Positions 1 through 6,628 of a stretch of 11,347 bases of DNA are shown piece after piece. The notes below the pieces were generated by a model that saw only the letters and a list, made by a program, of their open reading frames with translations, was not told the DNA's origin and did no database searches. The position numbers and the translations under genes were made by a program. The stretch is from Dokdonella_A sp040002595 (GTDB lineage: Bacteria; Pseudomonadota; Gammaproteobacteria; Xanthomonadales; Rhodanobacteraceae). The stretch spans positions 1 through 11,347 of the forward strand of contig JBDUED010000064.1 in assembly GCA_040002595.1 (NCBI GenBank), written 5' to 3'. How positions within the stretch are numbered: the first letter of the stretch is position 1; the number at the start of each line of letters is the position of its first letter.

Positions 1-1
1 T

Positions 2-40
2 GCACCGCTGATCAACAAGTTGATGCATGGCGTGCGTTGA
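2..40 (+). CDS. Possible 3' end of an unidentified upstream gene (partial)
   Basis: The window opens inside what may be the last codons of a rightward gene. Frame 2 reads APLINKLMHGVR and stops at TGA 38-40. This looks more protein-like than frame 1, which runs on to TAA at 88-90 with an Arg/Gln-rich, low-complexity tail. Twelve residues are too few to name a family. The gene would converge on the leftward MarR-family gene that ends at 145. The choice of frame is inference and neither frame is proven. Confidence 0.25.
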   Translation, partial: APLINKLMHGVR

Positions 41-44
41 GAGC

Positions 45-139
45 CGGGAATCGGAGGTCCGAGCCGCAGGATGCGGCGAGTCAATCGTAAATTGTCGAGC
101 GCGAGGGCGCGAATTTTGCTCTTTTGATTCCCGCTTCCC
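45..139. repeat. GATTCCC-type intergenic repeat units
   Basis: CGGGAATC at 45-52 is the exact reverse complement of GATTCCCG at 126-133. The second copy is followed directly by a near copy of the 7-base unit, GCTTCCC (133-139). Short GGGAATC/GATTCCC units of this kind are, from memory, scattered between genes in Xanthomonadaceae-type genomes. The sequence shows only these few copies, so this is a remnant at best. Confidence 0.35.
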
Positions 140-144
140 GCGCT

Positions 145-585
145 TCACACCGGCGCAAGCTTGTCGAGAATGCGTTCCAGCATGCGGCGCTCCTGGGCGC
201 TCAGTGCCGCCAGTATCTCGCGCTCGTGCGTACGCGCCAGCGGCGCGACCTTGTCGTGTACTTTCCAACCCGCAGCGGACAGCCGCAGCACCGAGCGTCG
301 CTTGTCGGCCTCGTGCATGCGCCGGGTGACCCGCTTTGACGCGACCAGGCTCGCCAGCGCGCGGCTGACCGCCACCTTGTCCATTTCCGTGCAACTGGCG
401 ACCTCGCGCGCGGAAATTCCGTGGTCGTCGAAACGCGCGAGTACAGCCATCACGCGCCATTCGGTCATGGTGAGACCGAAGCGGCCCTGATATTCGCGTG
501 CAATCGCCTGGCTGATGCGGTTGGACAGGATCGACAGACGATATGGCAGGAAGTGTTCCAGTTCGAGCGGGATGTGATCGGCCAT
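145..585 (-). CDS. MarR-family transcriptional regulator, likely repressor of the homogentisate operon
   Basis: This is a 146-residue winged-helix regulator of the MarR family, normally a homodimer that binds a palindromic operator and lets go on binding a small phenolic or aromatic ligand. The body reads as a typical MarR: an N-terminal dimerisation helix (LELEHFLPYRLSILSNRIS), TMTEWRVMAVLARF, a recognition segment around MDKVAVSRALASL, a wing with DKRRSVLRLSAAG, and a C-terminal dimerisation helix ending LERILDKLAPV. I chose the ATG at 585 (MADHIPLELEHF) over an upstream ATG at 696, because the upstream 37 residues are Arg-rich, would cross the shared promoter and are not typical of the family. 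The gene is divergent from hpd, with 137 bp between start codons, and a perfect palindrome lies there. Control of the tyrosine-degradation genes and of itself is therefore the natural inference. The effector (4-hydroxyphenylpyruvate or homogentisate?) cannot be read from sequence. Confidence 0.9.
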   Translation of the reverse strand: MADHIPLELEHFLPYRLSILSNRISQAIAREYQGRFGLTMTEWRVMAVLARFDDHGISAREVASCTEMDKVAVSRALASLVASKRVTRRMHEADKRRSVLRLSAAGWKVHDKVAPLARTHEREILAALSAQERRMLERILDKLAPV

Positions 586-598
586 GCGGCGGAGCGCC

Positions 599-627
599 TT
601 GCAATTGGTTACATATGTAACTATAAA
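599..627 (+). promoter_or_regulatory. Predicted sigma70 promoter of hpd
   Basis: TTGCAA (599-604, 4 of 6 bases of the -35 consensus) is followed after exactly 17 bp by TATAAA (622-627, 5 of 6 bases of the -10 consensus). Transcription would start near 634 and give an hpd leader of about 90 nt. The palindrome at 608-621 fills the spacer, so a bound repressor would block polymerase. Confidence 0.55.
608..621. promoter_or_regulatory. Perfect 14-bp palindrome, probable MarR-family operator
   Basis: GTTACATATGTAAC equals its own reverse complement over all 14 bases. It lies between the divergent MarR-family gene and hpd, entirely inside the 17-bp spacer of the predicted hpd promoter and next to the predicted regulator promoter. 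MarR dimers typically bind palindromes of this size. The assignment to this particular regulator is inference from position. Confidence 0.7.
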
Positions 628-649
628 GGGTTTTCTGCGCGACCGTCCA
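620..649 (-). promoter_or_regulatory. Possible divergent promoter of the MarR-family gene
   Basis: On the minus strand TGGACG (649-644) is followed after 18 bp by TATAGT (625-620, 5 of 6 bases of the -10 consensus). The -10 overlaps the -10 of the rightward hpd promoter, and transcription would start inside the 14-bp palindrome. That would make the regulator autorepressed. The -35 match is weak, so this is tentative. Confidence 0.35.
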
Positions 650-722
650 TGACCACGCAAAGTCTGGAGGCGGTCCGCCATGACCGCATTTTTCAAATAC
701 GCACTTCCTGCCGGAGAACCCC

Positions 723-1817
723 ATGAACGTCAAACCCAATCTCGGCATGCAGGTCACCACGTTTGACAACCCGATGGGCATCGATGGATTCGAATTCGTC
801 GAATTTGCCGCGCCGGCGGATCAGGTCGCTGAGCTGCACGCGCTGTTCAAGCGCATGGGCTTCAGCGCGGTGCTGAAACACAGGTCCCGGCCCATCACCG
901 TGTATCGCCAGAATGGGGTGAACTTTCTCCTCAACGAAGACCCCGATTCCTTCGCGGCCGACTTTGCCGCAACACACGGACCGAGCGCGTGCGGCTTTGC
1001 GATGCGATTTCAGAAACCGGCTGCCGAGGTACTCAAAGCCGTGCTCGCCAACGGTGGCGAAGCGATCGACCACAAGCAGGCGAGCAAGGCGGTGGACGCG
1101 CCCGTCGTCAAGGGCATCGGCGACTGCATGCTGTATCTGGTCGACCGCTACGGCAGCGCCGGCAGCATCTACGACACCGACTACTTGCCGATCCCGGGTG
1201 CAGAGCAGAACCCGAGCGGATTTGGCCTGACCTTCATCGATCACCTGACCCACAACCTCTACTTCGGCAACATGCAGAAGTGGTCGGATTACTACGAGCG
1301 CCTGTTCAACTTCCGCGAGATCCGCTACTTCGACATCAAGGGCGCCAAGACCGGTCTGGTGTCCAAGGCGATGACCGCGCCCGACGGCATCGTGCGCATC
1401 CCGCTCAACGAATCGAACGATCCGAAGAGCCAGATCAACGAATACCTCGACGCCTACCACGGCGAAGGCATCCAGCACATCGCCTGCTTCACCGACGACA
1501 TCTATGCCACGGTGGAGAAGATGCGCGACGCCGGCGTGACGTTCCTCGACACGCCCGACGCCTATTTCGAAGTGATCGACGAACGCGTGCCGAATCACGG
1601 TGAAGACGTGCCGCGGCTCGCGCGCAACAAGATCCTGATCGACGCCGACCTGGAAACCAAGCAGCGCAAGCTGCTGCAGATATTCACCACCAACTCGATT
1701 GGACCGATCTTCTTCGAGATCATCCAGCGCAAGGGCAACGAGGGTTTCGGCGAAGGCAACTTCCAGGCGCTGTTCGAAAGCATCGAGCGCGATCAGATCA
1801 AGCGCGGAGTGCTGTAA
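723..1817 (+). CDS. hpd: 4-hydroxyphenylpyruvate dioxygenase
   Basis: This Fe(II)-dependent, 2-oxoacid-dioxygenase-like enzyme turns 4-hydroxyphenylpyruvate plus O2 into homogentisate and CO2, the committed step of tyrosine breakdown. The 364 residues are a normal bacterial length and form two vicinal-oxygen-chelate domains. The C-terminal domain carries the iron ligands: His174 in FIDHLTHN, His252 in GIQHIAC and Glu332 in FFEIIQRKG. The family signatures NFREIRYFDIKG, LPNHG-like VPNHGEDV and the C-terminal GFGEGNFQALFESIERDQ are all present. GGAGA at 713-717 lies 5 nt before the ATG. The gene is first in the rightward operon and is followed 48 bp later by hmgA. In many bacteria this product's homogentisate can oxidise to a brown pyomelanin if hmgA fails. 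Confidence 0.97.
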   Translation: MNVKPNLGMQVTTFDNPMGIDGFEFVEFAAPADQVAELHALFKRMGFSAVLKHRSRPITVYRQNGVNFLLNEDPDSFAADFAATHGPSACGFAMRFQKPAAEVLKAVLANGGEAIDHKQASKAVDAPVVKGIGDCMLYLVDRYGSAGSIYDTDYLPIPGAEQNPSGFGLTFIDHLTHNLYFGNMQKWSDYYERLFNFREIRYFDIKGAKTGLVSKAMTAPDGIVRIPLNESNDPKSQINEYLDAYHGEGIQHIACFTDDIYATVEKMRDAGVTFLDTPDAYFEVIDERVPNHGEDVPRLARNKILIDADLETKQRKLLQIFTTNSIGPIFFEIIQRKGNEGFGEGNFQALFESIERDQIKRGVL

Positions 1818-1865
1818 TCTGAAGTCCGATCCCGTCGGGAGAAAGCGCTCTTGAGAGGCAACGCC

Positions 1866-3215
1866 ATGGCATCGAACGGGTACCAATCGGGCTTCGGCAA
1901 CGAGTTTGCGACCGAGGCCGTTCCCGGCGTGCTGCCTGTTGGGCGCAATTCTCCGCAACATGTTGCCCACGGGTTGTATGCGGAGCAGATTTCCGGCACC
2001 GCGTTCACCGCACCACGGCACCATAACCGGCGCAGTTGGCTGTACCGAATCCGCCCGGCAGCCGTGCACGGGACGTTTACTCCGCTGGCGCATGCGCGAT
2101 TCCACAATCGGTTCGACGAAGTGCCCACTTCACCGAATCAGTTGCGTTGGGATCCGCTTCCGCTGCCGACGACACCCACCGATTTCATCGACGGTTTGTT
2201 CACCATGGCAGGCAACGGAGGGGCCGTGGCGCAGACCGGTTGCGGCATTCATGTCTATGCCGCGAACCGATCGATGCAGGGACGGTTTTTCTACAACGCC
2301 GATGCCGAGTTGTTGATCGTCCCGCAACAAGGTCGTCTTCGTATCGCAACCGAGCTTGGCATGCTCGAGGTCGAACCGCAGGAAATTGCGTTGATACCGC
2401 GGGGCATCCGTTTTCGCGTCGAATTGCCAGATGGCGATGCAAATCAAAGTTCGAGCGCCGCGAAAGGGGGCGGCTTGGCGCGCGGCTATGTCGCGGAAAA
2501 TTTCGGCGCGTCGCTGCGTCTGCCGGAGCTCGGTCCGATCGGTTCCAACGGATTGGCGAACCCGCGCGATTTCCTGACCCCGGTGGCGGCGTATGAAGAT
2601 GTTGAAGGCGACTTCGAGCTGATCGCGAAATTCCAGGGCGCGTTGTGGTCCGCCGCCATCGATCATTCGCCGCTTGACGTGGTCGGCTGGCACGGCAACC
2701 ACGCGCCCTGCAAATACGACCTGCGCCGCTTCAACACGATCGGATCGATCAGTTACGACCATCCCGATCCATCCATCTTCACCGTACTGACCTCGGCAAG
2801 CGATACAGCCGGTACCGCGAACATGGATTTCGCGATTTTCCCGCCACGCTGGCTGGTGGCCGAAAACACGTTCCGGCCGCCGTGGTTCCACCGCAACATC
2901 GCCAGCGAGTTCATGGGCTTGATCCACGGCGCCTACGATGCGAAGCAGGGTGGTTTCGTGCCCGGCAGCGCCTCCTTGCACAATTGCATGAGCGGGCACG
3001 GTCCCGACGCGGCCAGCTTCGACAAGGCGAGCGCAAGCGACACGACAATGCCTGATCACATCGTCGATACGATGGCGTTCATGTTCGAAACGCGTGCCGT
3101 GATCCATCCGACGCGGCAAGCGCTTGATATGCCGCAATTGCAGGTCGATTACCAGGATTGCTGGCGTGGCTTGAGCAGGCGATTCACGTTTTCTGATGAG
3201 CGGACAACAGAATGA
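1866..3215 (+). CDS. hmgA: Homogentisate 1,2-dioxygenase
   Basis: This enzyme opens the ring of homogentisate with O2 and Fe(II) to give 4-maleylacetoacetate in the cytoplasm. The ATG at 1866 gives 449 residues and has GAGAGG at 1853-1858, 7 nt upstream; an in-frame TTG at 1851 is less likely because it overlaps that site. The N-terminus YQSGFGNEFATEA is the family signature. The iron ligands have the spacing known from the human enzyme: His342 (PWFHRN), Glu348 (ASEFMG, +6) and His378 (MSGHGPD, +30). The segment GWHGNHAPCKYDLRRFNTIG around residues 274-293 holds the expected active-site histidine. An insertion rich in Ser, Ala and Gly (about residues 191-204) interrupts the usual PDG-ARGY stretch. 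The stop codon overlaps the fahA start as ATGA, so the two are probably translationally coupled. Confidence 0.97.
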   Translation: MASNGYQSGFGNEFATEAVPGVLPVGRNSPQHVAHGLYAEQISGTAFTAPRHHNRRSWLYRIRPAAVHGTFTPLAHARFHNRFDEVPTSPNQLRWDPLPLPTTPTDFIDGLFTMAGNGGAVAQTGCGIHVYAANRSMQGRFFYNADAELLIVPQQGRLRIATELGMLEVEPQEIALIPRGIRFRVELPDGDANQSSSAAKGGGLARGYVAENFGASLRLPELGPIGSNGLANPRDFLTPVAAYEDVEGDFELIAKFQGALWSAAIDHSPLDVVGWHGNHAPCKYDLRRFNTIGSISYDHPDPSIFTVLTSASDTAGTANMDFAIFPPRWLVAENTFRPPWFHRNIASEFMGLIHGAYDAKQGGFVPGSASLHNCMSGHGPDAASFDKASASDTTMPDHIVDTMAFMFETRAVIHPTRQALDMPQLQVDYQDCWRGLSRRFTFSDERTTE

Positions 3216-4204
3216 AACTTGGAAGTCTCAAGGAAGGCGGCCGCGATGGCACGCTGATCGTCGTCAGTCGAAATCTCCAGCGTGCAGTACGCGCAACATC
3301 GATCGCACCCACCCTGCAGCGCGCGCTGGAAGATTGGGCTAACGCCGCGCCACGATTGAATGCGCTGTCGCAGGCATTGAACGAGGATCGCGCCGAGGGC
3401 GCCTTTGATCTGGATGACGCGGTGCTGGCCGCGCCGCTGCCACGCGCGTACGAATTTCTCGATGGCAGCGCTTATCTCCCGCATGTCGCGCGCGTGCGTC
3501 GCGCACGTGGCGCCGAAGTGCCGGAAAGTTTCTACACCGATCCGTTGATGTATCAGGCCGTCAGCGCAGGGTTTTCCGGCCCGCGCGATCCCTTGCTTGT
3601 GGCCAGCGAAGACTATGGCGTCGATCTGGAAGCGGAGGTCGTCATCGTCACCGACGATGTGCCGATGGGGGTCTCCGCCGCCGATGCTGCGCGGCACATC
3701 CAGTTGATTGGTCTCGTCAACGACGTGTCCCTGCGCGGCCTGATCCCAGGCGAACTCGCCAAGGGTTTCGGCTTCCTGCAATCAAAGCCGCGATCGGCAT
3801 TGTCGCCGGTGTTCGTTACCCCGGACGAACTGGGCGCCGCGTGGCAACAGTGCAAACTGCTGCTGCCGATGCGCACGTGGATCAACGGGAAATGGTTCGG
3901 AGCGGCCGAGTGCGGGGTCGACATGCAATTCAGTTTTGCCGATCTCCTCGCGCATGCTGCCAGAACGCGGCCACTCAGCGCCGGCACCTTGGTGGGCTCG
4001 GGCACGATCGCCAACGAAGACACGGCCAGGGGCGCCTCGTGCCTGGCCGAACAACGCACGGTGGAAACCCTGCGCGACGGCAAACCATCGACGCCATTCC
4101 TGAAATTTGGCGACAGCGTGCGCATCGACATCACCGATGCCGCCGACAAGAGCATTTTTGGCGCGATCGAGCAGGTCGTCACGCAGCAGAATTCGAAGGG
4201 CTGA
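3212..4204 (+). CDS. fahA: Fumarylacetoacetase (short bacterial FAA-hydrolase type)
   Basis: This enzyme hydrolyses fumarylacetoacetate to fumarate and acetoacetate, the last step of the pathway. The 330 residues match the short bacterial class, which has a compact N-terminal domain (about 1-85) before the FAA-hydrolase fold. The metal ligands line up with those of the mammalian enzyme: Asp110 in FYTD, Glu140 and Glu142 in VDLEAEVV, and Asp171 in LVNDVSLRG. Downstream motifs KGFGFLQSKPRSALSP and GSGTIANED are family features. It starts inside the hmgA stop codon (ATGA, 3212-3215), with only a poor ribosome site (GAGCGGA near 3197-3203), which fits coupling to hmgA. Another FAA-superfamily activity is possible on sequence alone, but the operon makes fumarylacetoacetase by far the best call. 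Confidence 0.93.
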   Translation: MKLGSLKEGGRDGTLIVVSRNLQRAVRATSIAPTLQRALEDWANAAPRLNALSQALNEDRAEGAFDLDDAVLAAPLPRAYEFLDGSAYLPHVARVRRARGAEVPESFYTDPLMYQAVSAGFSGPRDPLLVASEDYGVDLEAEVVIVTDDVPMGVSAADAARHIQLIGLVNDVSLRGLIPGELAKGFGFLQSKPRSALSPVFVTPDELGAAWQQCKLLLPMRTWINGKWFGAAECGVDMQFSFADLLAHAARTRPLSAGTLVGSGTIANEDTARGASCLAEQRTVETLRDGKPSTPFLKFGDSVRIDITDAADKSIFGAIEQVVTQQNSKG

Positions 4205-4306
4205 ACGTGACGTCTGCGTCGGCAAAGATGACGGAGTCAGACAAGGTCGGTGCGCCGGTCTGCCATGCGCGCCGCGCCTGATAACACTGCGACGGGCGAA
4301 GGGGTA

Positions 4307-4324
4307 CGATTGGACTGTCAATCG
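4307..4324 (+). promoter_or_regulatory. Inverted repeat abutting the maiA ribosome binding site
   Basis: CGATTG (4307-4312) and CAATCG (4319-4324) are perfect 6-bp arms around GACTGT. The last G of the right arm is the first G of the GGGGG Shine-Dalgarno run (4324-4328), 7 nt before the maiA ATG. It could be an RNA hairpin affecting initiation or a protein binding site. Neither is shown. Confidence 0.35.
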
Positions 4325-4335
4325 GGGGATACTGC

Positions 4336-5004
4336 ATGTCGATGAATTCCACTCTCACCCTTTACGACTATTGGCGCTCAAGCGCGTGCTATCGCGTACG
4401 CATCGCGCTCAACATCAAAGGCCTTGACTACGAGCGCAAGTCAGTACATCTGCTCGACAACGGCGGTGAGCAGCACAGCGCAGCGCATCGCCTGCTCAAT
4501 CCGCACGAAACCGTGCCTGTGCTCACCGACGGCGAACGCGTGGTTCGCCAATCGCTGGCGATCATCGAATATCTGGATGAAACCTTTGTCGATCCCCCAG
4601 TCCTGCTGCCGACGACTGCGCGCGATCGCGCGCGCGTGCGCTCGCTCGCTCTGCTGGTCGCATGCGATATCCATCCGCTCAACAACCTGCGTGTGATGCA
4701 GTTCCTGGAGCGCGATTACGGCGTCCAGCAAGACGGGCGCGAACGCTGGATGCGGCACTGGATGGAGGAAGGGTTGCGCGCGTTCGAGGCAATCCTCGCC
4801 GACGACGCGGCGACTGGAGCGTATTGCCACGGTGACACGCCGACGTTGGCCGACATTTGCCTGATTCCGCAGGTCTACAACGCCACCCGCTTTGGTGTCG
4901 ACATGGCGCTGTTGCCGACCATCGGTCGCATCAACGCGCAGTGCTTGTCATTGCCGGCATTCGATGCGGCGCGGCCGGAGAAGCAGCCGGATGCGACGGG
5001 GTAG
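4336..5004 (+). CDS. maiA: Maleylacetoacetate isomerase (zeta-class glutathione transferase)
   Basis: This glutathione-dependent enzyme isomerises maleylacetoacetate to fumarylacetoacetate and so connects HmgA to FahA. The 222 residues follow the zeta GST plan. The thioredoxin-like N-terminal half has the active-site motif SSACYRVRIALNIKGL (Ser15/Ser16; the Cys seen at the third position of the mammalian SSCS motif is Ala here), NPHETVPVL with the cis-Pro, and QSLAIIEYLDE for glutathione binding. The helical half begins near residue 90 and contains CDIHPLNNLRVMQFL and TPTLADICLIPQVYNA, both zeta hallmarks. GGGGG at 4324-4328 supports the ATG at 4336; an ATG two codons later is also possible. 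It is separated from fahA by 131 bp, unlike the overlapping pair upstream, so it may have some independent control. Confidence 0.95.
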   Translation: MSMNSTLTLYDYWRSSACYRVRIALNIKGLDYERKSVHLLDNGGEQHSAAHRLLNPHETVPVLTDGERVVRQSLAIIEYLDETFVDPPVLLPTTARDRARVRSLALLVACDIHPLNNLRVMQFLERDYGVQQDGRERWMRHWMEEGLRAFEAILADDAATGAYCHGDTPTLADICLIPQVYNATRFGVDMALLPTIGRINAQCLSLPAFDAARPEKQPDATG

Positions 5005-5048
5005 ACCCGCAGCGCAGGAACGATGAAGGCGTCAGATGCGCTCCCGTT

Positions 5049-5477
5049 TCAGCCGGCAATATAGCGCTGCAACTGCTCGATCTGAACGCTCTGTTCGCTG
5101 ATCACGGCCTTGACCAGATCGCCGATGGACACGATGCCAACGACCTTGCCGCCCTCGACCACCGGCAAGTGACGCACGCGACTGTCGGTGCACAGGCGCA
5201 TGCAGGTATCGACGGTGTCGGTCGGCCCGATCGTGATGACGGGAGCGGTCATGATGTCGCGCACGGGCGTTGCGCTCGATGAGCGACCCTTGAGCACGAT
5301 TTTGCGCGCGTAGTCGCGCTCGGAAACGATGCCGACAAGTTCGTCGCCGCGCATCACCAGCAGCGCGCCGACATAGTGATCGGCCATCGTCTGGATAGCC
5401 GCCAGCACCGGGTCATCTGCGCCGATGGCGTGGACCTGGCTACCCTTTTCCGCGAGGAGATGCTTCACCTGGAGCAT
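5049..5477 (-). CDS. Stand-alone tandem CBS-domain protein
   Basis: The 142-residue protein is almost entirely two CBS motifs. The first covers about residues 4-60 (AIQTMADHYVGALLVMRGDELVGIVSERD) and the second about 70-130 (IMTAPVITIGPTDTVDTCMRL through VRHLPVVEGGKVVGIVSIGDL). Such Bateman modules bind adenine nucleotides and usually sense energy state; GIVSERD and GIVSIGD hold the Asp that commonly contacts ribose. No catalytic domain is attached, so the partner is unknown. The start at 5477 (MLQVKHLLAEKG) is supported by GGAGG 5 nt upstream on the minus strand; an ATG 39 bases earlier would put that site inside the gene. It converges on maiA with a 44-bp gap that has no clear terminator, and lies 105 bp downstream of the glycosyltransferase gene on the same strand. 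Confidence 0.92.
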   Translation of the reverse strand: MLQVKHLLAEKGSQVHAIGADDPVLAAIQTMADHYVGALLVMRGDELVGIVSERDYARKIVLKGRSSSATPVRDIMTAPVITIGPTDTVDTCMRLCTDSRVRHLPVVEGGKVVGIVSIGDLVKAVISEQSVQIEQLQRYIAG

Positions 5478-5582
5478 GTTGGCCTCCACTAGCAAGCGCG
5501 GCCAATGCTGCCGCAAGGCGCAGTCTAGCGCCGTGGGGAGTTGCCTGCTCGTTGGTTGTTCAGTGCAGGCTGCGCGACCGCG

Positions 5583-6518
5583 TCACGCCGCGCGAGGCGG
5601 TTGATATTCGTCGATCAGGTAGAGCGGTCGTTGCTTGGATTCGACATAGAGACGGCCAAGGTATTCGCCGATCACGCCCAGCGCCATCAACTGGATTCCG
5701 CCGAGGAACAACACGACCACCATCAGTGAAGGGTAACCGCGCACCGGGTCGCCAAACCACAACGCCTTGCCGAGCACCCACAAGCCGAACGCGAACGCGA
5801 GCAGCGCCGCAAGCAGTCCGAAATACGTCGCGACTTTGAGCGGCGCATTCGAGAACGAAGTGATACCTTCGATCGCAAAGTTCCACAAGCGCCAGTAATT
5901 CCATTTGGTCTGGCCGGCGTGGCGCGGATCGCGGTGATAGACGACTGAAAGCTGGCGAAAGCCGACCCAGGTAAACAGGCCTTTCATGAAACGCTGGCGT
6001 TCTCGCACTTGTTTCAATGCATCCAGCACGCGCCGCGACATCAAACGGAAGTCGCCGGTATCGCGCGGAATCGGAGTTGCCGAAAGACGTTCCATCACCC
6101 GATAGAACCCCGACGCGGTCATCTTCTTGAAACCGCTCTCGCCTGAGCGCGACGCGCGCGTGCCGTAGACGACATCGTAGCCTTCGCGCCAATGCGCCAC
6201 GAAAGTCGGGATCAGTTCCGGCGGATCCTGCAAGTCCGAATCGATCACCACCGCCGCGTCCGCATCGACGTGATCGAGCCCGGCAGTCAGCGCGAGTTCC
6301 TTGCCGAAGTTGCGCGACAACCTAAGCGTCGACACGCGCCGATCACTCTCGCGCAGCGCGCACATGATTGCGTAGGTGTCGTCGCGACTGCCATCGTCGA
6401 CGTACAACACTTCCGATTGCCCTTCGATGCCATCGAGCACGGCCGCGAGGCGCGCATGGAAATCGCGCAGCCCTTCGCTTTCATTGTAGGCGGGCACGAC
6501 GATGGTCAGTTTCGACAT
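5583..6518 (-). CDS. Family 2 glycosyltransferase, polyprenyl-phosphate sugar transferase type (GtrB/DPM1-like)
   Basis: The 311-residue protein has an N-terminal GT-A domain and a C-terminal membrane anchor. Nucleotide-sugar and metal binding is shown by VVPAYNESEG (7-16), DDGS (41-44), and DSDLQDPPE (93-101). DTGDFRLMSRRVLDAL (153-168) and HAGQTKWNYWRLW (200-212) are typical of enzymes that load glucose, mannose or a similar sugar onto undecaprenyl phosphate. Two membrane helices lie at about 226-252 and 263-287, followed by a basic cytoplasmic tail. I start at the ATG at 6518 (MSKLTIVVPA); an upstream in-frame ATG at 6584 adds 22 atypical residues. No Shine-Dalgarno is obvious. The lipid-linked sugar may feed O-antigen modification or another glycan, but no flippase or acceptor transferase lies in the window, so donor and acceptor are unknown. 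Confidence 0.9.
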   Translation of the reverse strand: MSKLTIVVPAYNESEGLRDFHARLAAVLDGIEGQSEVLYVDDGSRDDTYAIMCALRESDRRVSTLRLSRNFGKELALTAGLDHVDADAAVVIDSDLQDPPELIPTFVAHWREGYDVVYGTRASRSGESGFKKMTASGFYRVMERLSATPIPRDTGDFRLMSRRVLDALKQVRERQRFMKGLFTWVGFRQLSVVYHRDPRHAGQTKWNYWRLWNFAIEGITSFSNAPLKVATYFGLLAALLAFAFGLWVLGKALWFGDPVRGYPSLMVVVLFLGGIQLMALGVIGEYLGRLYVESKQRPLYLIDEYQPPRAA

Positions 6519-6593
6519 GGCGTTTGCGACTGCGTGGTGACCGACGAATCCTAGCCGACCAGGGCGGTCGTGCGACATCGGCACAGGCGTGAC

Positions 6594-6627
6594 TTGCGTT
6601 CGGATATCAATTCCAAGATATTGGAAT
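6594..6627 (+). promoter_or_regulatory. Predicted arsR promoter with ArsR-type operator
   Basis: ATTCCAA (6610-6616) and TTGGAAT (6621-6627) are perfect 7-bp inverted arms around GATA. They end one base before the arsR ATG at 6629. TTGCGT (6594-6599) and GATATT (6617-6622), 17 bp apart, could be the -35 and -10, which would put the operator over the -10. Autorepression by ArsR is inferred. The inverted repeat itself is plain; the promoter hexamers are weak matches. Confidence 0.6.
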
Positions 6628-6628
6628 C

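Noticed and set aside
1851..1865. Upstream TTG start for hmgA
   Set aside because: The TTG is only two bases before the GAGAGG ribosome site that serves the ATG at 1866, and the extra residues are not family-like.
693..2105. Long 470-codon frame on the minus strand across hpd and the start of hmgA
   Set aside because: It is the antisense shadow of two certain genes in GC-rich DNA. The product is Val/Arg/Asp/His-rich with no domain, which is typical of such shadows.
2130..3137. 335-codon minus-strand frame inside hmgA
   Set aside because: It is fully antisense to hmgA, whose iron ligands and motifs are intact, and it has no recognisable domain or ribosome site.
4387..4392. Missing Cys in the MaiA active-site motif (SSAC instead of SSCS) as a sign of lost function
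   Set aside because: The catalytic serines and glutathione-binding motifs are intact, and an Ala at this place is, from memory, common in bacterial zeta-class enzymes.
5005..5048. Terminator between the convergent maiA and CBS genes
   Set aside because: Only AGCGC/GCGCT (5011-5015, 5038-5042) can pair across 22 bases, with no T-run on either strand.
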